This document shows, piece by piece, positions 18,184-26,303 of a DNA stretch of 64,000 nt. The translations under genes were made by a program, and so were the position numbers. The stretch covers positions 1 through 64,000 of the forward strand of contig NZ_LZKL01000016.1 of assembly GCF_001668725.1 (NCBI RefSeq), given 5' to 3'. This DNA comes from Mycobacterium sp. E787 (GTDB taxonomy: Bacteria; Actinomycetota; Actinomycetes; Mycobacteriales; Mycobacteriaceae). Each line of letters begins with the position of its first letter. The stretch's first letter is position 1. The notes beneath the pieces were generated by a model, which was given only the letters and a program-made list of their open reading frames with translations, did not search any database and had not been told where the DNA came from.

Positions 18184-21100
18184 ATGGCGCGCATATTCCT
18201 GAGCCACTCGAGCGTCAACAACGCCCAGGCCGTCGGCCTGAGCGACTGGCTGGCGGCCGAGGGCTGGGACGATGTATTTCTCGACCTCGCCGCCGATCGG
18301 GGCATCGCGGCGGGGGAACGATGGGAGCGCGCGCTCAACGAGGCGGCGTCGCGCTGCGAAGCCGTGCTATTCCTTGTTTCGCGTGCGTGGCTTGGATCGA
18401 GCTGGTGTCACACAGAGCTTTCGCTCGCGCACAAACTCGGCAAGCGGCTCTTCGGCGTGCTGATCGAAAGCTTCGAACCCGCCGACCTGCCTGCTGAGCT
18501 GAGCGACACCTGGCAGGTCGTCGACCTGGCCTCGGGCCGCGACCACCGGCAATTCCGGGTCACGCTGCCGCGCACCCACGAGGAATGCCACGTCACCTTC
18601 TCCCAGGAGGGCCTCAAGCGGCTGCGCGCCGGCCTGGTCAAGGCGGGTTTGGACCCGCGGTTTTTCGAATGGCCGCCGGAAGACGACCCGGATCGCCCGC
18701 CCTATCGGGGCCTGCGGCCGCTGGAGGCCGACGACGCCGGCATCTTCTTCGGACGCGATGCGCCGACCTTCGAGGCGCTCGACCAGCTGCGGGGCTTGCG
18801 CGAAGACCCGCCACCACGGCTTCTGGTGATATTGGGCGCTTCCGGCGCCGGCAAGTCATCGTTCCTTCGCGCCGGGCTGTTTGCCCGGATGACGCGTTAC
18901 GACCGTGATTTCTTGCCGTTGCCGATTGTCAGGCCGGAACGTGCGGCCATCACCGGCGACAACGGCCTGCTGCGGGCGCTCGAGTCCGCGCGGACCGCCG
19001 CGGGAATAAAGCTGGCGCGCAGCAAGATTCGAGCGGCCATCGACGGGGGCGCATCGACTCTGCGTCCGATCTTGCAGGCCCTCGTCGACGCGGCGGCACC
19101 CGAAGCGAGCGAAGCCGACGCCCCGACGAAGCCACCGGCTGTGGTCGTCTCAATCGACCAGGGCGAAGAACTTTTCCGTGCTGAAGGCCAGGAGGAGGCC
19201 CAACGACTGCTGACCCTGCTGCGCGAACTGCTCGACGAAGACGAACCCGCGGTGATCGTGGTGATCGCGATCCGGTCGGACTCGTATACCCAGCTGCAGG
19301 AAGTCAAGGCTCTCGAGGGTGTGCGCAAGGTCCCGTTCGACCTGGGGCCCATGCCACACGGGTCCTACGCCGAGGTGATCAAGGGTCCGGCAACGAGATT
19401 GGCGGAAACGACGCGCCAGCTGAAGATCGACGACGGGTTGGTCGGCGTGCTACTCGAGGACATCGAGGTCGGCGGCGCCAAGGATGCGCTTCCCCTGCTC
19501 AGCTTCACGATGGAACGCCTCTACCTCGAGAACGGGGTTAACGGCCGCCTCACTCTCAGCGACTACCGCAACCTCGGGGGTATCAAGGGCTCGATCGAAG
19601 AAGCGGTCGAGCAGGCACTCACGGCGGAGACCCAGCCGCCGGTACCGGCAGATCGCGCCCACCGGCTGGCGCTGCTGCGGCAGGGATTGATCCCGTGGCT
19701 GGCCGACATCGATCCCGACACCGGCGCACCGCGGCGGCGTGTCGCGCGCCTTTCGGAGATCCCCGCCGACAGCCGACCGCTCCTGCACAACTTGGTCGAA
19801 CAGCGTCTCCTGACGATCGACCGGCTCGCCCGGACCGGCGAGACCACCATCGAGCCGGCGCACGAGGCGCTACTGCGGCAGTGGAGTCTCCTCGGCGGAT
19901 GGCTGACCGAGGATTCGGCACTGTTGGCGGTGCTGGAGGGCGTGAAGCGCGCCTCGCGCGACTGGGCCAAGTCGGGCAAGAGCATCGCCTGGCTCATTCA
20001 CGCGGTGGATCGGCTCGCGGCCGCCGAGCGACTGGGCCAGCGACCTGACCTGGCAGCGAATTTGGACGAGACCGACCGCGAATACCTCGCAGCGTGCCGT
20101 ACGGCCGAGAACGACAGATTGGACGCCGAACAGCGACAGCGCGAAGCCGAGCTCGAAGCGGCCAAGAAATTGGCGGCCGCGGAAAGCAAGCGTGCGGCCG
20201 ATGCGCAAGCTCACGCAGCGGCCCTGCGCAAGGGCTCCCGCGTGCTGCGTGCCGTGCTCGCATGCACGGTCGTCGTCGCTCTGGTGGCGGTGGGCCTGCT
20301 GATCTGGGCGCGCCATCAGCAACTTCTGGCCCAGCGGAACGCCCAGGACGACGTCGCTCAGAAGCTGGTCTCCGACGCACAGGCGATCCTGGCCCGGGCG
20401 GGCAACGCCACCACAGCGACCACTGCGAACACCGGTGACGATGTGCGAGCGTTCCAGGAGTTGTTGGCGGCCAACAAGATAGCAACAAAACCGAACGACG
20501 AACCCCTGCTGGATGCTCTGGTCAAGAGATGGAGCACCGATCTGATCGCGAACGTCGGCGCTCCGGTGGTCGGCGTGGCGTTCGCCGAGGTCGGCCACCG
20601 TTTGGCGGTGGCCGACAGCGATGGCTTGCGCATATGGGACACCAATTCGCCGAATTGGCTGGAAAAGCTGCGCAACAGCGCGTGTGCGGCGGGCCCAGTC
20701 CAGGCCAAATCCGATTCGGGCTGCCTGTCATTCCCCATGAGGCCAACCCATCTCACCAATGTGGCGATCAGTGCCGACGGTCAAGTGGTCGCCGCGGGCA
20801 GCGAAGAAGGGACCGTGCAGGTCTGGAACCTCAACGACCAACCGCCCGTTGCGAAGACCCTCCCGCGACCCCATCAGGGTCGGGTGACCTCCGTTGCATT
20901 GAGCCGCGACGGCCAGCGCCTCGTCTCGGCCGGTGTCGACGGGTTCATCGACCTTTCGCGGCCGGACGGAAACGACCTGCGCACGATCGCCAACAACCCC
21001 GCCGGAGCGATCTTCACGGTGGCCTTCAATCATGCGGGGGACAGGTTGGCGGCCGGCGGAGCCGACGGGGCCATCCGGATCTGGAATCTCAACACTTTGC

Positions 21101-22635
21101 CGGCCGGTGACAACCCGCCGGCGGACCCCGTCCAACCGGACGCCCACCGCGGCGGCGTCATGAGCGTGACTTTCAGCCCGCACGACGACCTTGTCGCATC
21201 CGGCGGCGCGGACAACCTGGTGCGGTTCTGGGACAGCGGAAAGCTGAGCACGGCGGGGCAATTGCCGACGCCGGGAGGTCGGGGCCACACGGCACCGGTG
21301 ACCAGCGTCGCCTTCAGCGCGGGCGGCACCCGCCTGGTGTCTGGAAGCAATGACAAGACCGTTCAACTGTGGGACGTTGCGCAGCGGCAGCGCATCGGTG
21401 ACCCCTTGATCGGACACCAGGGCTTGGTACTCAGCGTCGCTATCGTCGATAACGAAATCATCAGTGGCGGAAACGAACACGCGTTGCGATTCTGGAATGC
21501 TGTGGTAGGGCAACCTCTTAAAGAGCCCCTGGGTGGCCATCAAGGTCCCGTGACGAGCGTGGCAACGGGTCCGGTGGGGCACCAGATCGCGTCGGGGGGC
21601 GTGGACGGGACGGTACGGCTATGGGACTCCTACACCGGAGCACAGACCAGGAGCATGCCCGAACCCGCGGGCGTCGTCACCCGGGTTGCGTTCAACTGGA
21701 CGGGAGAGGAGGTCGCCTCCGCGAGCACGGACGGCAACGTCCGATTGTGGAACCTGACCACCAATACGGTCAGGAAGATCCCGACGGAACGGCCGGTGAC
21801 GGCGATCGCGATGAGTCCCGTCGCCGACATCCTGGCCTCAGCGGGCATCGACGGGCAGATCACCCTCTGGGACGTGTCGTCGTCGACCCCACGAGCGACG
21901 ACGCTGGAAAACAAGGATCACGCGATCGTTTTCGATCTGTCGTTCAACCCGCACGGTGATCGATTGGCATCGGGCGGCGTGGCCGGGATCGTGCGCTTGT
22001 GGGACCTCACCGGCCGGGAGGTGTGGGAGGCCGACGCTGCCGCCAGGCTGCCTAAATCGTTCAGCGGACAGTCGCACCTGGCGGCCGGTCGCCCGGCCGA
22101 GGTTCTTGGCATCGCCTTCAGCCCCGACGGCCGCCGGCTGGCGTCCGGCAGCACCGACTGGGGCACCGCCAGGCTGAAGTCGGCCGTCGGCGTGATCCAG
22201 CGCTGGGATGTCAACACCGGCAACCCTTTAGGGGATCCGGCGGAAATCGGTGACGCAGTGATGGGCCTGGCCTTCAGTTCCCAGTCGACCGACCCATCAC
22301 AGGATCGCATCGTTGCGGGAAGCTTCGACCCCTACACCGTGCAGCTGTGGAGCGCAGCCAATGGGCGCCAGTACACCTTCACCGGTCACCAAGCCCAAGT
22401 CGTCAGCGTCGCGGTCAGCCCCGACCCCACCCTCTTCGTCTCCGGTAGCGTCGATGGAACGATCCGGATCTGGCCGAACCCGCACCCACGTGGGGTTGCC
22501 CCCGCGGATGCGGTGTGCGCCAAACTGACTACAACGATGAGCCGCAACAACTGGGCCGCGTGGGTTTCACCACAGATCCGTGCCCGGGAACTGTGCCCGG
22601 GGCTACCCCCCACCCCCGACGAGCCGCAGAGTTGA
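18184..22635 (+). CDS. TIR - nSTAND NTPase - transmembrane - WD40 receptor-like protein
   Basis: 1483 residues in four parts. Residues 1-140 are a TIR domain (ARIFLSHSSVNNAQAVGLSD, SRAWLGSSWCHTELSLAHKL); Glu 78 in WCHTEL sits where TIR NAD hydrolases keep the catalytic Glu. Residues about 175-600 are a STAND-type NTPase: YRGLRPLEADDAGIFFGRD, Walker A GASGAGKSS near 218 and Walker B VVVSIDQGEELF near 320. An Ala/Glu-rich helix leads to a transmembrane segment at about 687-709 (VLACTVVVALVAVGLLIWA). Residues about 790-1440 hold some 14 WD40 repeats (LASGGVDGTVRLWD type), enough for two seven-blade propellers. The plan resembles bacterial sensors that destroy NAD on sensing infection or stress. 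No ribosome site is obvious before ATG 18184. Confidence 0.88.
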   Translation: MARIFLSHSSVNNAQAVGLSDWLAAEGWDDVFLDLAADRGIAAGERWERALNEAASRCEAVLFLVSRAWLGSSWCHTELSLAHKLGKRLFGVLIESFEPADLPAELSDTWQVVDLASGRDHRQFRVTLPRTHEECHVTFSQEGLKRLRAGLVKAGLDPRFFEWPPEDDPDRPPYRGLRPLEADDAGIFFGRDAPTFEALDQLRGLREDPPPRLLVILGASGAGKSSFLRAGLFARMTRYDRDFLPLPIVRPERAAITGDNGLLRALESARTAAGIKLARSKIRAAIDGGASTLRPILQALVDAAAPEASEADAPTKPPAVVVSIDQGEELFRAEGQEEAQRLLTLLRELLDEDEPAVIVVIAIRSDSYTQLQEVKALEGVRKVPFDLGPMPHGSYAEVIKGPATRLAETTRQLKIDDGLVGVLLEDIEVGGAKDALPLLSFTMERLYLENGVNGRLTLSDYRNLGGIKGSIEEAVEQALTAETQPPVPADRAHRLALLRQGLIPWLADIDPDTGAPRRRVARLSEIPADSRPLLHNLVEQRLLTIDRLARTGETTIEPAHEALLRQWSLLGGWLTEDSALLAVLEGVKRASRDWAKSGKSIAWLIHAVDRLAAAERLGQRPDLAANLDETDREYLAACRTAENDRLDAEQRQREAELEAAKKLAAAESKRAADAQAHAAALRKGSRVLRAVLACTVVVALVAVGLLIWARHQQLLAQRNAQDDVAQKLVSDAQAILARAGNATTATTANTGDDVRAFQELLAANKIATKPNDEPLLDALVKRWSTDLIANVGAPVVGVAFAEVGHRLAVADSDGLRIWDTNSPNWLEKLRNSACAAGPVQAKSDSGCLSFPMRPTHLTNVAISADGQVVAAGSEEGTVQVWNLNDQPPVAKTLPRPHQGRVTSVALSRDGQRLVSAGVDGFIDLSRPDGNDLRTIANNPAGAIFTVAFNHAGDRLAAGGADGAIRIWNLNTLPAGDNPPADPVQPDAHRGGVMSVTFSPHDDLVASGGADNLVRFWDSGKLSTAGQLPTPGGRGHTAPVTSVAFSAGGTRLVSGSNDKTVQLWDVAQRQRIGDPLIGHQGLVLSVAIVDNEIISGGNEHALRFWNAVVGQPLKEPLGGHQGPVTSVATGPVGHQIASGGVDGTVRLWDSYTGAQTRSMPEPAGVVTRVAFNWTGEEVASASTDGNVRLWNLTTNTVRKIPTERPVTAIAMSPVADILASAGIDGQITLWDVSSSTPRATTLENKDHAIVFDLSFNPHGDRLASGGVAGIVRLWDLTGREVWEADAAARLPKSFSGQSHLAAGRPAEVLGIAFSPDGRRLASGSTDWGTARLKSAVGVIQRWDVNTGNPLGDPAEIGDAVMGLAFSSQSTDPSQDRIVAGSFDPYTVQLWSAANGRQYTFTGHQAQVVSVAVSPDPTLFVSGSVDGTIRIWPNPHPRGVAPADAVCAKLTTTMSRNNWAAWVSPQIRARELCPGLPPTPDEPQS

Positions 22636-22651
22636 CGGCGGGCTTTGGCTG

Positions 22652-23161
22652 TCACGCACCGGGTTTGTTGTACAGGTAAACGACGGCCGCCGCCCCGCCT
22701 GTGCACGTGACATAGTCGCCCGAGTTGAAGCAGGCAACTCTGTACCACCTGAAAGTTGCGGGACTGACCACGTCCAATTCGGACGGACCGGAGCTGGGTG
22801 TGCTGTGAATCGCATACTCCTTGCGCACTTGCTCGACGAACCCGCAACTGGTCGCCGGCGTGCCACGCGCGCCCGAGTTGAAAGGCTTTTGAACGTCCGT
22901 CTGTACCCGTTTGCAAGCCGCCGCGCCCGGCGGCAGGCCGGGGACCTGATCGGGACCGGCCGCGGTGGACAGCGATGTGTTCGGCGATGGATGCGACAGC
23001 AGTGCGTCAACACCGAAGTAGCCGCCCACTGCGATAGCGGCGAGAACGAGGACCGCGCCGACCCTCCCTATCGGCCGTTTCCACCAGGGCTGCTTGCCGG
23101 GGGCGGGTGGCGCCGAATCCCGCCCCGAGGGACCGTCCGCCATGCCTGGGGAATCAGTCAC
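22652..23161 (-). CDS. Membrane-anchored hypothetical protein
   Basis: 169 residues: a Pro-rich cytosolic tail, one transmembrane helix (VGAVLVLAAIAVGGYFGVDAL, about residues 34-54) and an extracytoplasmic domain of about 110 residues with four Cys (AACKRVQ, TSCGFVE, VACFNSG, VTCTGG) likely to form two disulfides. No family recognised. The GTG at 23161 or the ATG at 23143 could be the start. It follows the serine hydrolase gene by 27 bases on the same strand and probably shares its transcript. Its stop faces the TIR gene stop 16 bases away. Confidence 0.7.
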   Translation of the reverse strand: MTDSPGMADGPSGRDSAPPAPGKQPWWKRPIGRVGAVLVLAAIAVGGYFGVDALLSHPSPNTSLSTAAGPDQVPGLPPGAAACKRVQTDVQKPFNSGARGTPATSCGFVEQVRKEYAIHSTPSSGPSELDVVSPATFRWYRVACFNSGDYVTCTGGAAAVVYLYNKPGA

Positions 23162-23188
23162 CGTGCATCCCGGTACATCCGGTCAGTA

Positions 23189-24166
23189 TCACCCGGATGG
23201 CGGGCCAACCGGTTCGTTTTCACCGGGCTGCGGCCCCCGCCCGTGCGGACAGCGAGCGCTCGGCAACATCACGAGGTGCTCCGATACCCATTCAGCGATC
23301 TGGTCGAGCGCTCGGATGCCGTCGGCGAATGTGCCCGAATCCGGCTGCGCGGCGACCGCGACCGCGCTCGTGCCGGCCAGGGTGCTGATCAGCCCCAACT
23401 GCCGCACCAGGTATGCCCGGGCGGGTGACGGGCCCCACCCTCCCTTGAACCGCGTGCCGGCGATGGTGCCCAGGCCCCAGCGCTGGCCGCGCTCGATCTG
23501 GCCCATCAGCATCAGAACCGGGGTGTTTCTGCGGTCGCACGCTGCCACGGAGAGGAACCGCACCTGCTCGACCAGGGGCCAGTCCGTCTGCCCGAACGCG
23601 CTGAACTCCGGGCGTATTTTTCGGTACTGCACGCGGGTGGGGTCACCCGTTTCCGCCAGCACGGAGTCGACCTTGGCAGCGGCGGTCACCGGATCCCCCA
23701 GGCCGGACCAAATCGCTTCGGCCGCAGTATTATCCGATTCGGTGATCGCCGCGGTCATCTGGTCGCTGATGCGGGACGCTTGCGCTTCGCGGAGCGCTGC
23801 AATGACCAACGGCACCTTCATCGTTGACCAGGCCGGACCGTTGTGCCACCCGCCCAGGCTGAGCGGTGTTGCCGAGTCACCCACGGGAGCCAGCGCGATT
23901 CCGATCGTTGCCTTCACCCTGCGTTGCAGCTGGGCGAAGTCCTTGATGAGCCACGCCGTGTTGCCGGGGCGGAGCTGGATATCGGTCACGATCGTCGCGC
24001 ACACGACGCAAACCCCGAACACTGCCGACACAAATCGAACGATGCGCGGCCGCTTGCTGGACCCTCGGGATGCCGTCAGCGGCTGGAGGCAGTCGCCGCG
24101 TTCGCGCGACGTGTCGGATCGCGGCGCGTCTTCCCCATCGGCTATATGTCGCGACATCGGCGGCAC
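23189..24166 (-). CDS. Beta-lactamase-fold serine hydrolase, membrane-anchored
   Basis: 325 residues. A basic N-terminus and a hydrophobic segment at about 44-62 (FVSAVFGVCVVCATIV) anchor or export it. The catalytic marks of the serine beta-lactamase/penicillin-binding superfamily are in order: Ser-x-x-Lys at 114-117 (STMK), Ser-Asp-Asn at 144-146 (ESDNTAAE), and Lys-Gly-Gly at 241-243 (FKGGWG). Spacing is close to class A beta-lactamases, though the usual Glu166 loop is not obvious, so a peptidase or esterase acting on the envelope is as likely as an antibiotic hydrolase. It lies between a small cytosolic-protein gene (25 bases upstream) and a membrane protein gene (27 bases downstream). Confidence 0.78.
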   Translation of the reverse strand: MPPMSRHIADGEDAPRSDTSRERGDCLQPLTASRGSSKRPRIVRFVSAVFGVCVVCATIVTDIQLRPGNTAWLIKDFAQLQRRVKATIGIALAPVGDSATPLSLGGWHNGPAWSTMKVPLVIAALREAQASRISDQMTAAITESDNTAAEAIWSGLGDPVTAAAKVDSVLAETGDPTRVQYRKIRPEFSAFGQTDWPLVEQVRFLSVAACDRRNTPVLMLMGQIERGQRWGLGTIAGTRFKGGWGPSPARAYLVRQLGLISTLAGTSAVAVAAQPDSGTFADGIRALDQIAEWVSEHLVMLPSARCPHGRGPQPGENEPVGPPSG

Positions 24167-24191
24167 GCGCGGAAACTGCTGTGCTGCAACA

Positions 24192-24410
24192 TCAACCGGG
24201 CCGGCGGCCCAGTATCGCGCGGGTCATCCTGACGGGTTGTCCCTCGGCCATCTCGACGACCTCCAACCAGCCCCCGGGAGCGACGTAGTGCCGCTCGACG
24301 TCCTCGCGGTGCATGTTGATGATCAGCACCCCCGCGTCGGTGACCTCGTAGCTGTCGAAGGCACCGTAGTCGCGCGGTTCGCCGTTGCTGAACACCACCG
24401 TGAAGGCCAC
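24192..24410 (-). CDS. Small hypothetical protein, downstream partner of LLM oxidoreductase relic
   Basis: 72 residues (AFTVVFSNGEPRDYGAFDSYEV, GVLIINMHREDVERHYVAPG, then WLEVVEMAEGQPVRMTRAIL), predicted all-beta and soluble. No function known to me. GTG 24410 is the likely start, ten bases after the stop of an oxidoreductase relic, so the ancestral pair was one operon. A decayed second copy of its C-terminal half is at 25316-25456. Confidence 0.7.
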   Translation of the reverse strand: MAFTVVFSNGEPRDYGAFDSYEVTDAGVLIINMHREDVERHYVAPGGWLEVVEMAEGQPVRMTRAILGRRPG

Positions 24411-24419
24411 GGGCAAAGT

Positions 24420-24790
24420 TTAGCCGTCGAGCGCCAGGTCCTTGCGGAAGCGCTGCATGCCGTCGATCTTGTCGGCCGACGTGGCGTCGGGCCCCTGCGT
24501 AGAACATCCACGGCATCGTGATGATGCCGGTGATGCCGGCATCGGCGGCGCGCCGGTAGTCGGCGGTGGTGAAGGCGTCGGTCAGCGGCGTCAGGACGGT
24601 GAAATCCTCCATGGAGAGCGCGTTTTCGCTCGCAGTTCGCCCAGCCGGCCCACCGCCTCGATGGCGCGGTCGGTCTTGATCAGGTCGCCGATCCAGCGGT
24701 CGGTGCGTTTGCCGCACGCGCAGGACTGCTCGCCCATCAGCGCGAATTCCTCGCGGCACCGGCCCGACGCCAGAACCGCAGCGGTGTCTG
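24420..24790 (-). pseudogene. Relic of an LLM-class flavin oxidoreductase gene with internal deletions
   Basis: Nearly identical in DNA to the 28347-28900 gene (for example the shared MPWMFYAG region) but with large losses. The copy jumps from the position matching 28623 to that matching about 28793, and a second gap of some 32 bases follows near 24752, with a short shared sequence at the junction. It is also frameshifted near 24638 (GAGCG where the other copy has GAGTCCG) and again near 24505. The end, TAA at 24422, is intact. The 5' third of the gene is absent. It cannot make a working enzyme. Confidence 0.85.
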
Positions 24791-24822
24791 GTCGGCCATC
24801 AGCAGGAACCGCTTTCGGTCAC

Positions 24823-25083
24823 TTCTCACGTGCGGCATCAACCGTGTGTCGCCACAGGTGCGATGCGCCAGGATCGCACCGTCGAAGGCTACCCTCGATG
24901 ATTCGGTGAAACCCTCTTCCGCCGAAGGGAGTTGGCAATCCGGTTCGAAAAGCATGTCGATACCACCAAGGACGCTGGTAGCCGGGCCACCACGAGTGGC
25001 TCGCGGATTTGTCGCCGATCTTCGCCACCGAGGTGTGTCCGGGATGTGACCTTTCCGCGACAGCGGCAAAGGACGCTCATCTC
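24823..25083. other. Unassigned stretch between gene relic and small membrane protein gene
   Basis: About 260 bases with open frames on both strands but no recognisable protein, no ribosome site and no repeat. It is probably scrambled DNA left by the rearrangements that made the relics on either side. A frame on the plus strand leading into the next gene is open from 25009 and contains a CPGC pair, so a longer form of that protein cannot be excluded. Confidence 0.4.
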
Positions 25084-25314
25084 ATGGCAGCGCTTGCCGT
25101 TATCTCGGCGCTCGGGACAGCCCTGTGTCTCGGCTATTACCTGGGGCGGCGCGCCGGCCCGAGGCCGTCGACCTGGAGGCGGCGAACGAGCCGCGTCGCG
25201 CTGGGCCGGCTCGCGTTCAACCTGGTCGTATTGATGGCCGCACGCCGCGTCCTGGCGCTCAGAGTCGTTGAACCGCTTGGGCTTTTGCGCGGCGGCGTCG
25301 CGCGGCTGCGGTAG
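25084..25314 (+). CDS. Small hypothetical membrane protein
   Basis: 76 residues: an N-terminal hydrophobic helix (LAVISALGTALCLGYYLG), a very basic linker (PSTWRRRTSRVALGR) and a second hydrophobic stretch (LAFNLVVLMAARRVLAL). No family recognised. The ATG at 25084 has no good ribosome site; the frame is open from 25009. It lies between relics of duplicated genes, so it may itself be a fragment, though its frame is intact. Confidence 0.5.
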   Translation: MAALAVISALGTALCLGYYLGRRAGPRPSTWRRRTSRVALGRLAFNLVVLMAARRVLALRVVEPLGLLRGGVARLR

Positions 25315-25315
25315 G

Positions 25316-25456
25316 TCAACCCGGCCGGCGGCCCAGGATCCCGCGGGTCATCCTGGCGGGTTGTCCTCGGCCATCTCGACGACCTCCAGCCACCCTCCGG
25401 AGCGACCCCCCGGAGCGACGTAGCGCCGCTCGACATTCTCAACGGTGCATTCGGAT
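25316..25456 (-). pseudogene. Decayed partial copy of the small gene at 24192
   Basis: The DNA matches 24200-24310 closely (both carry GGGTCATCCTG, the run through CTCGGCCATCTCGACGACCT, and GAGCGACGTAG). It has lost one base after GGTTGTCC, carries a duplicated GGAGCGACC stretch, and dissolves before the gene's start. It is a relic only, lying on the far side of the phytochrome operon from the full LLM oxidoreductase gene. Confidence 0.8.
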
Positions 25457-25643
25457 GATCGGCATGTGGTGTAGCTGTCACCTGCTGAAGGGTCCTCGCC
25501 GTGGTGATGCCGGGCGATCGCTGCCGACGTGATTGCTTGCTCTTTGGACTCGATCCTGAATTCGCTCAAACTTCGGGATCTTCGAGTGCCGCGTCCGACG
25601 TCATTTACACCGAGCTTGAACCGCGAGGTTCTATTCTCCGAGA

Positions 25644-26303
25644 GTGGATCATGCAAGTGCGCGCGGCGCCGGGGCCGGTGCGCGCCGACCCGGAGGACCG
25701 GGGCTTTCTCGGATCCTGCGGCAAAACACGGCGCAAGCACACCGGGCCGCCGAGGCGGCAATGCGTCTCGACTTCCGCCGCCCCGATGCGTCGGAATACC
25801 TGGCCGTGCTCAACGGCTTGCTGATCTTCCACACCGTCGTGGCGGAGTTCAGCCGGGAAACGGTCGCCAGGGAACTCGGGCCGGACGTCACCCTGCTGAA
25901 CCGGGAGCAGGCGCTGCGCGCAGATATCAGGTCGATGTCGGAGCGCCTGCCGACCGCGGCTGATGACGGCTGCGCTGTTCAGAGCAAGCCCGTCGCGACT
26001 CGGCTCCGCGGAGGCCGCGAGGAGCGGATCGGGGCGGCATACGTCGCGGCCGGATCCGTCCTCGGCGGCCGCGTGATCGCCGCCCAGCTCGCCGCTTCCG
26101 GGTGCGGTGATTTTCCGCGATCCTTCTTCGCCTCCGACACGCTCGACCTCGGCCGGCTCTGGCGTCATTTCAAGGCTGCGTTGGATGCCTTCGGCGAATC
26201 CGGAGCGGACTCCGCCCGGGTCGTTGCGGGTGCGCTGACGGCGTTCGCGCTGATCCGCGACATCCTGAGCGGGCCGGACAACTCGCGGGAAGCGATCCGA
26301 TGA
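25644..26303 (+). CDS. bphO: Heme oxygenase of bacteriophytochrome operon
   Basis: Opens heme to biliverdin IX-alpha, the chromophore of the phytochrome encoded next. 219 residues; after about 22 poorly conserved residues comes the heme oxygenase start LSRILRQNTAQAHRAAEAAM with the proximal heme His in the AHRAAE segment, then a helical body and the distal helix with GSVLGGRVIAAQL, which carries the glycine-rich bend over the heme. The N-terminal GTG at 25644 is uncertain because a later start is possible, and no strong ribosome site is seen. The stop overlaps the phytochrome ATG by four bases, so the two are translationally coupled. The call rests on both sequence and neighbour. Confidence 0.82.
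   Translation: MDHASARGAGAGARRPGGPGLSRILRQNTAQAHRAAEAAMRLDFRRPDASEYLAVLNGLLIFHTVVAEFSRETVARELGPDVTLLNREQALRADIRSMSERLPTAADDGCAVQSKPVATRLRGGREERIGAAYVAAGSVLGGRVIAAQLAASGCGDFPRSFFASDTLDLGRLWRHFKAALDAFGESGADSARVVAGALTAFALIRDILSGPDNSREAIR

Noticed and set aside
24737..25069. A 110-codon reverse-strand open frame over the unassigned region
   Set aside because: It runs through relic junctions, has no ribosome site, and its end is out-of-frame oxidoreductase relic sequence.
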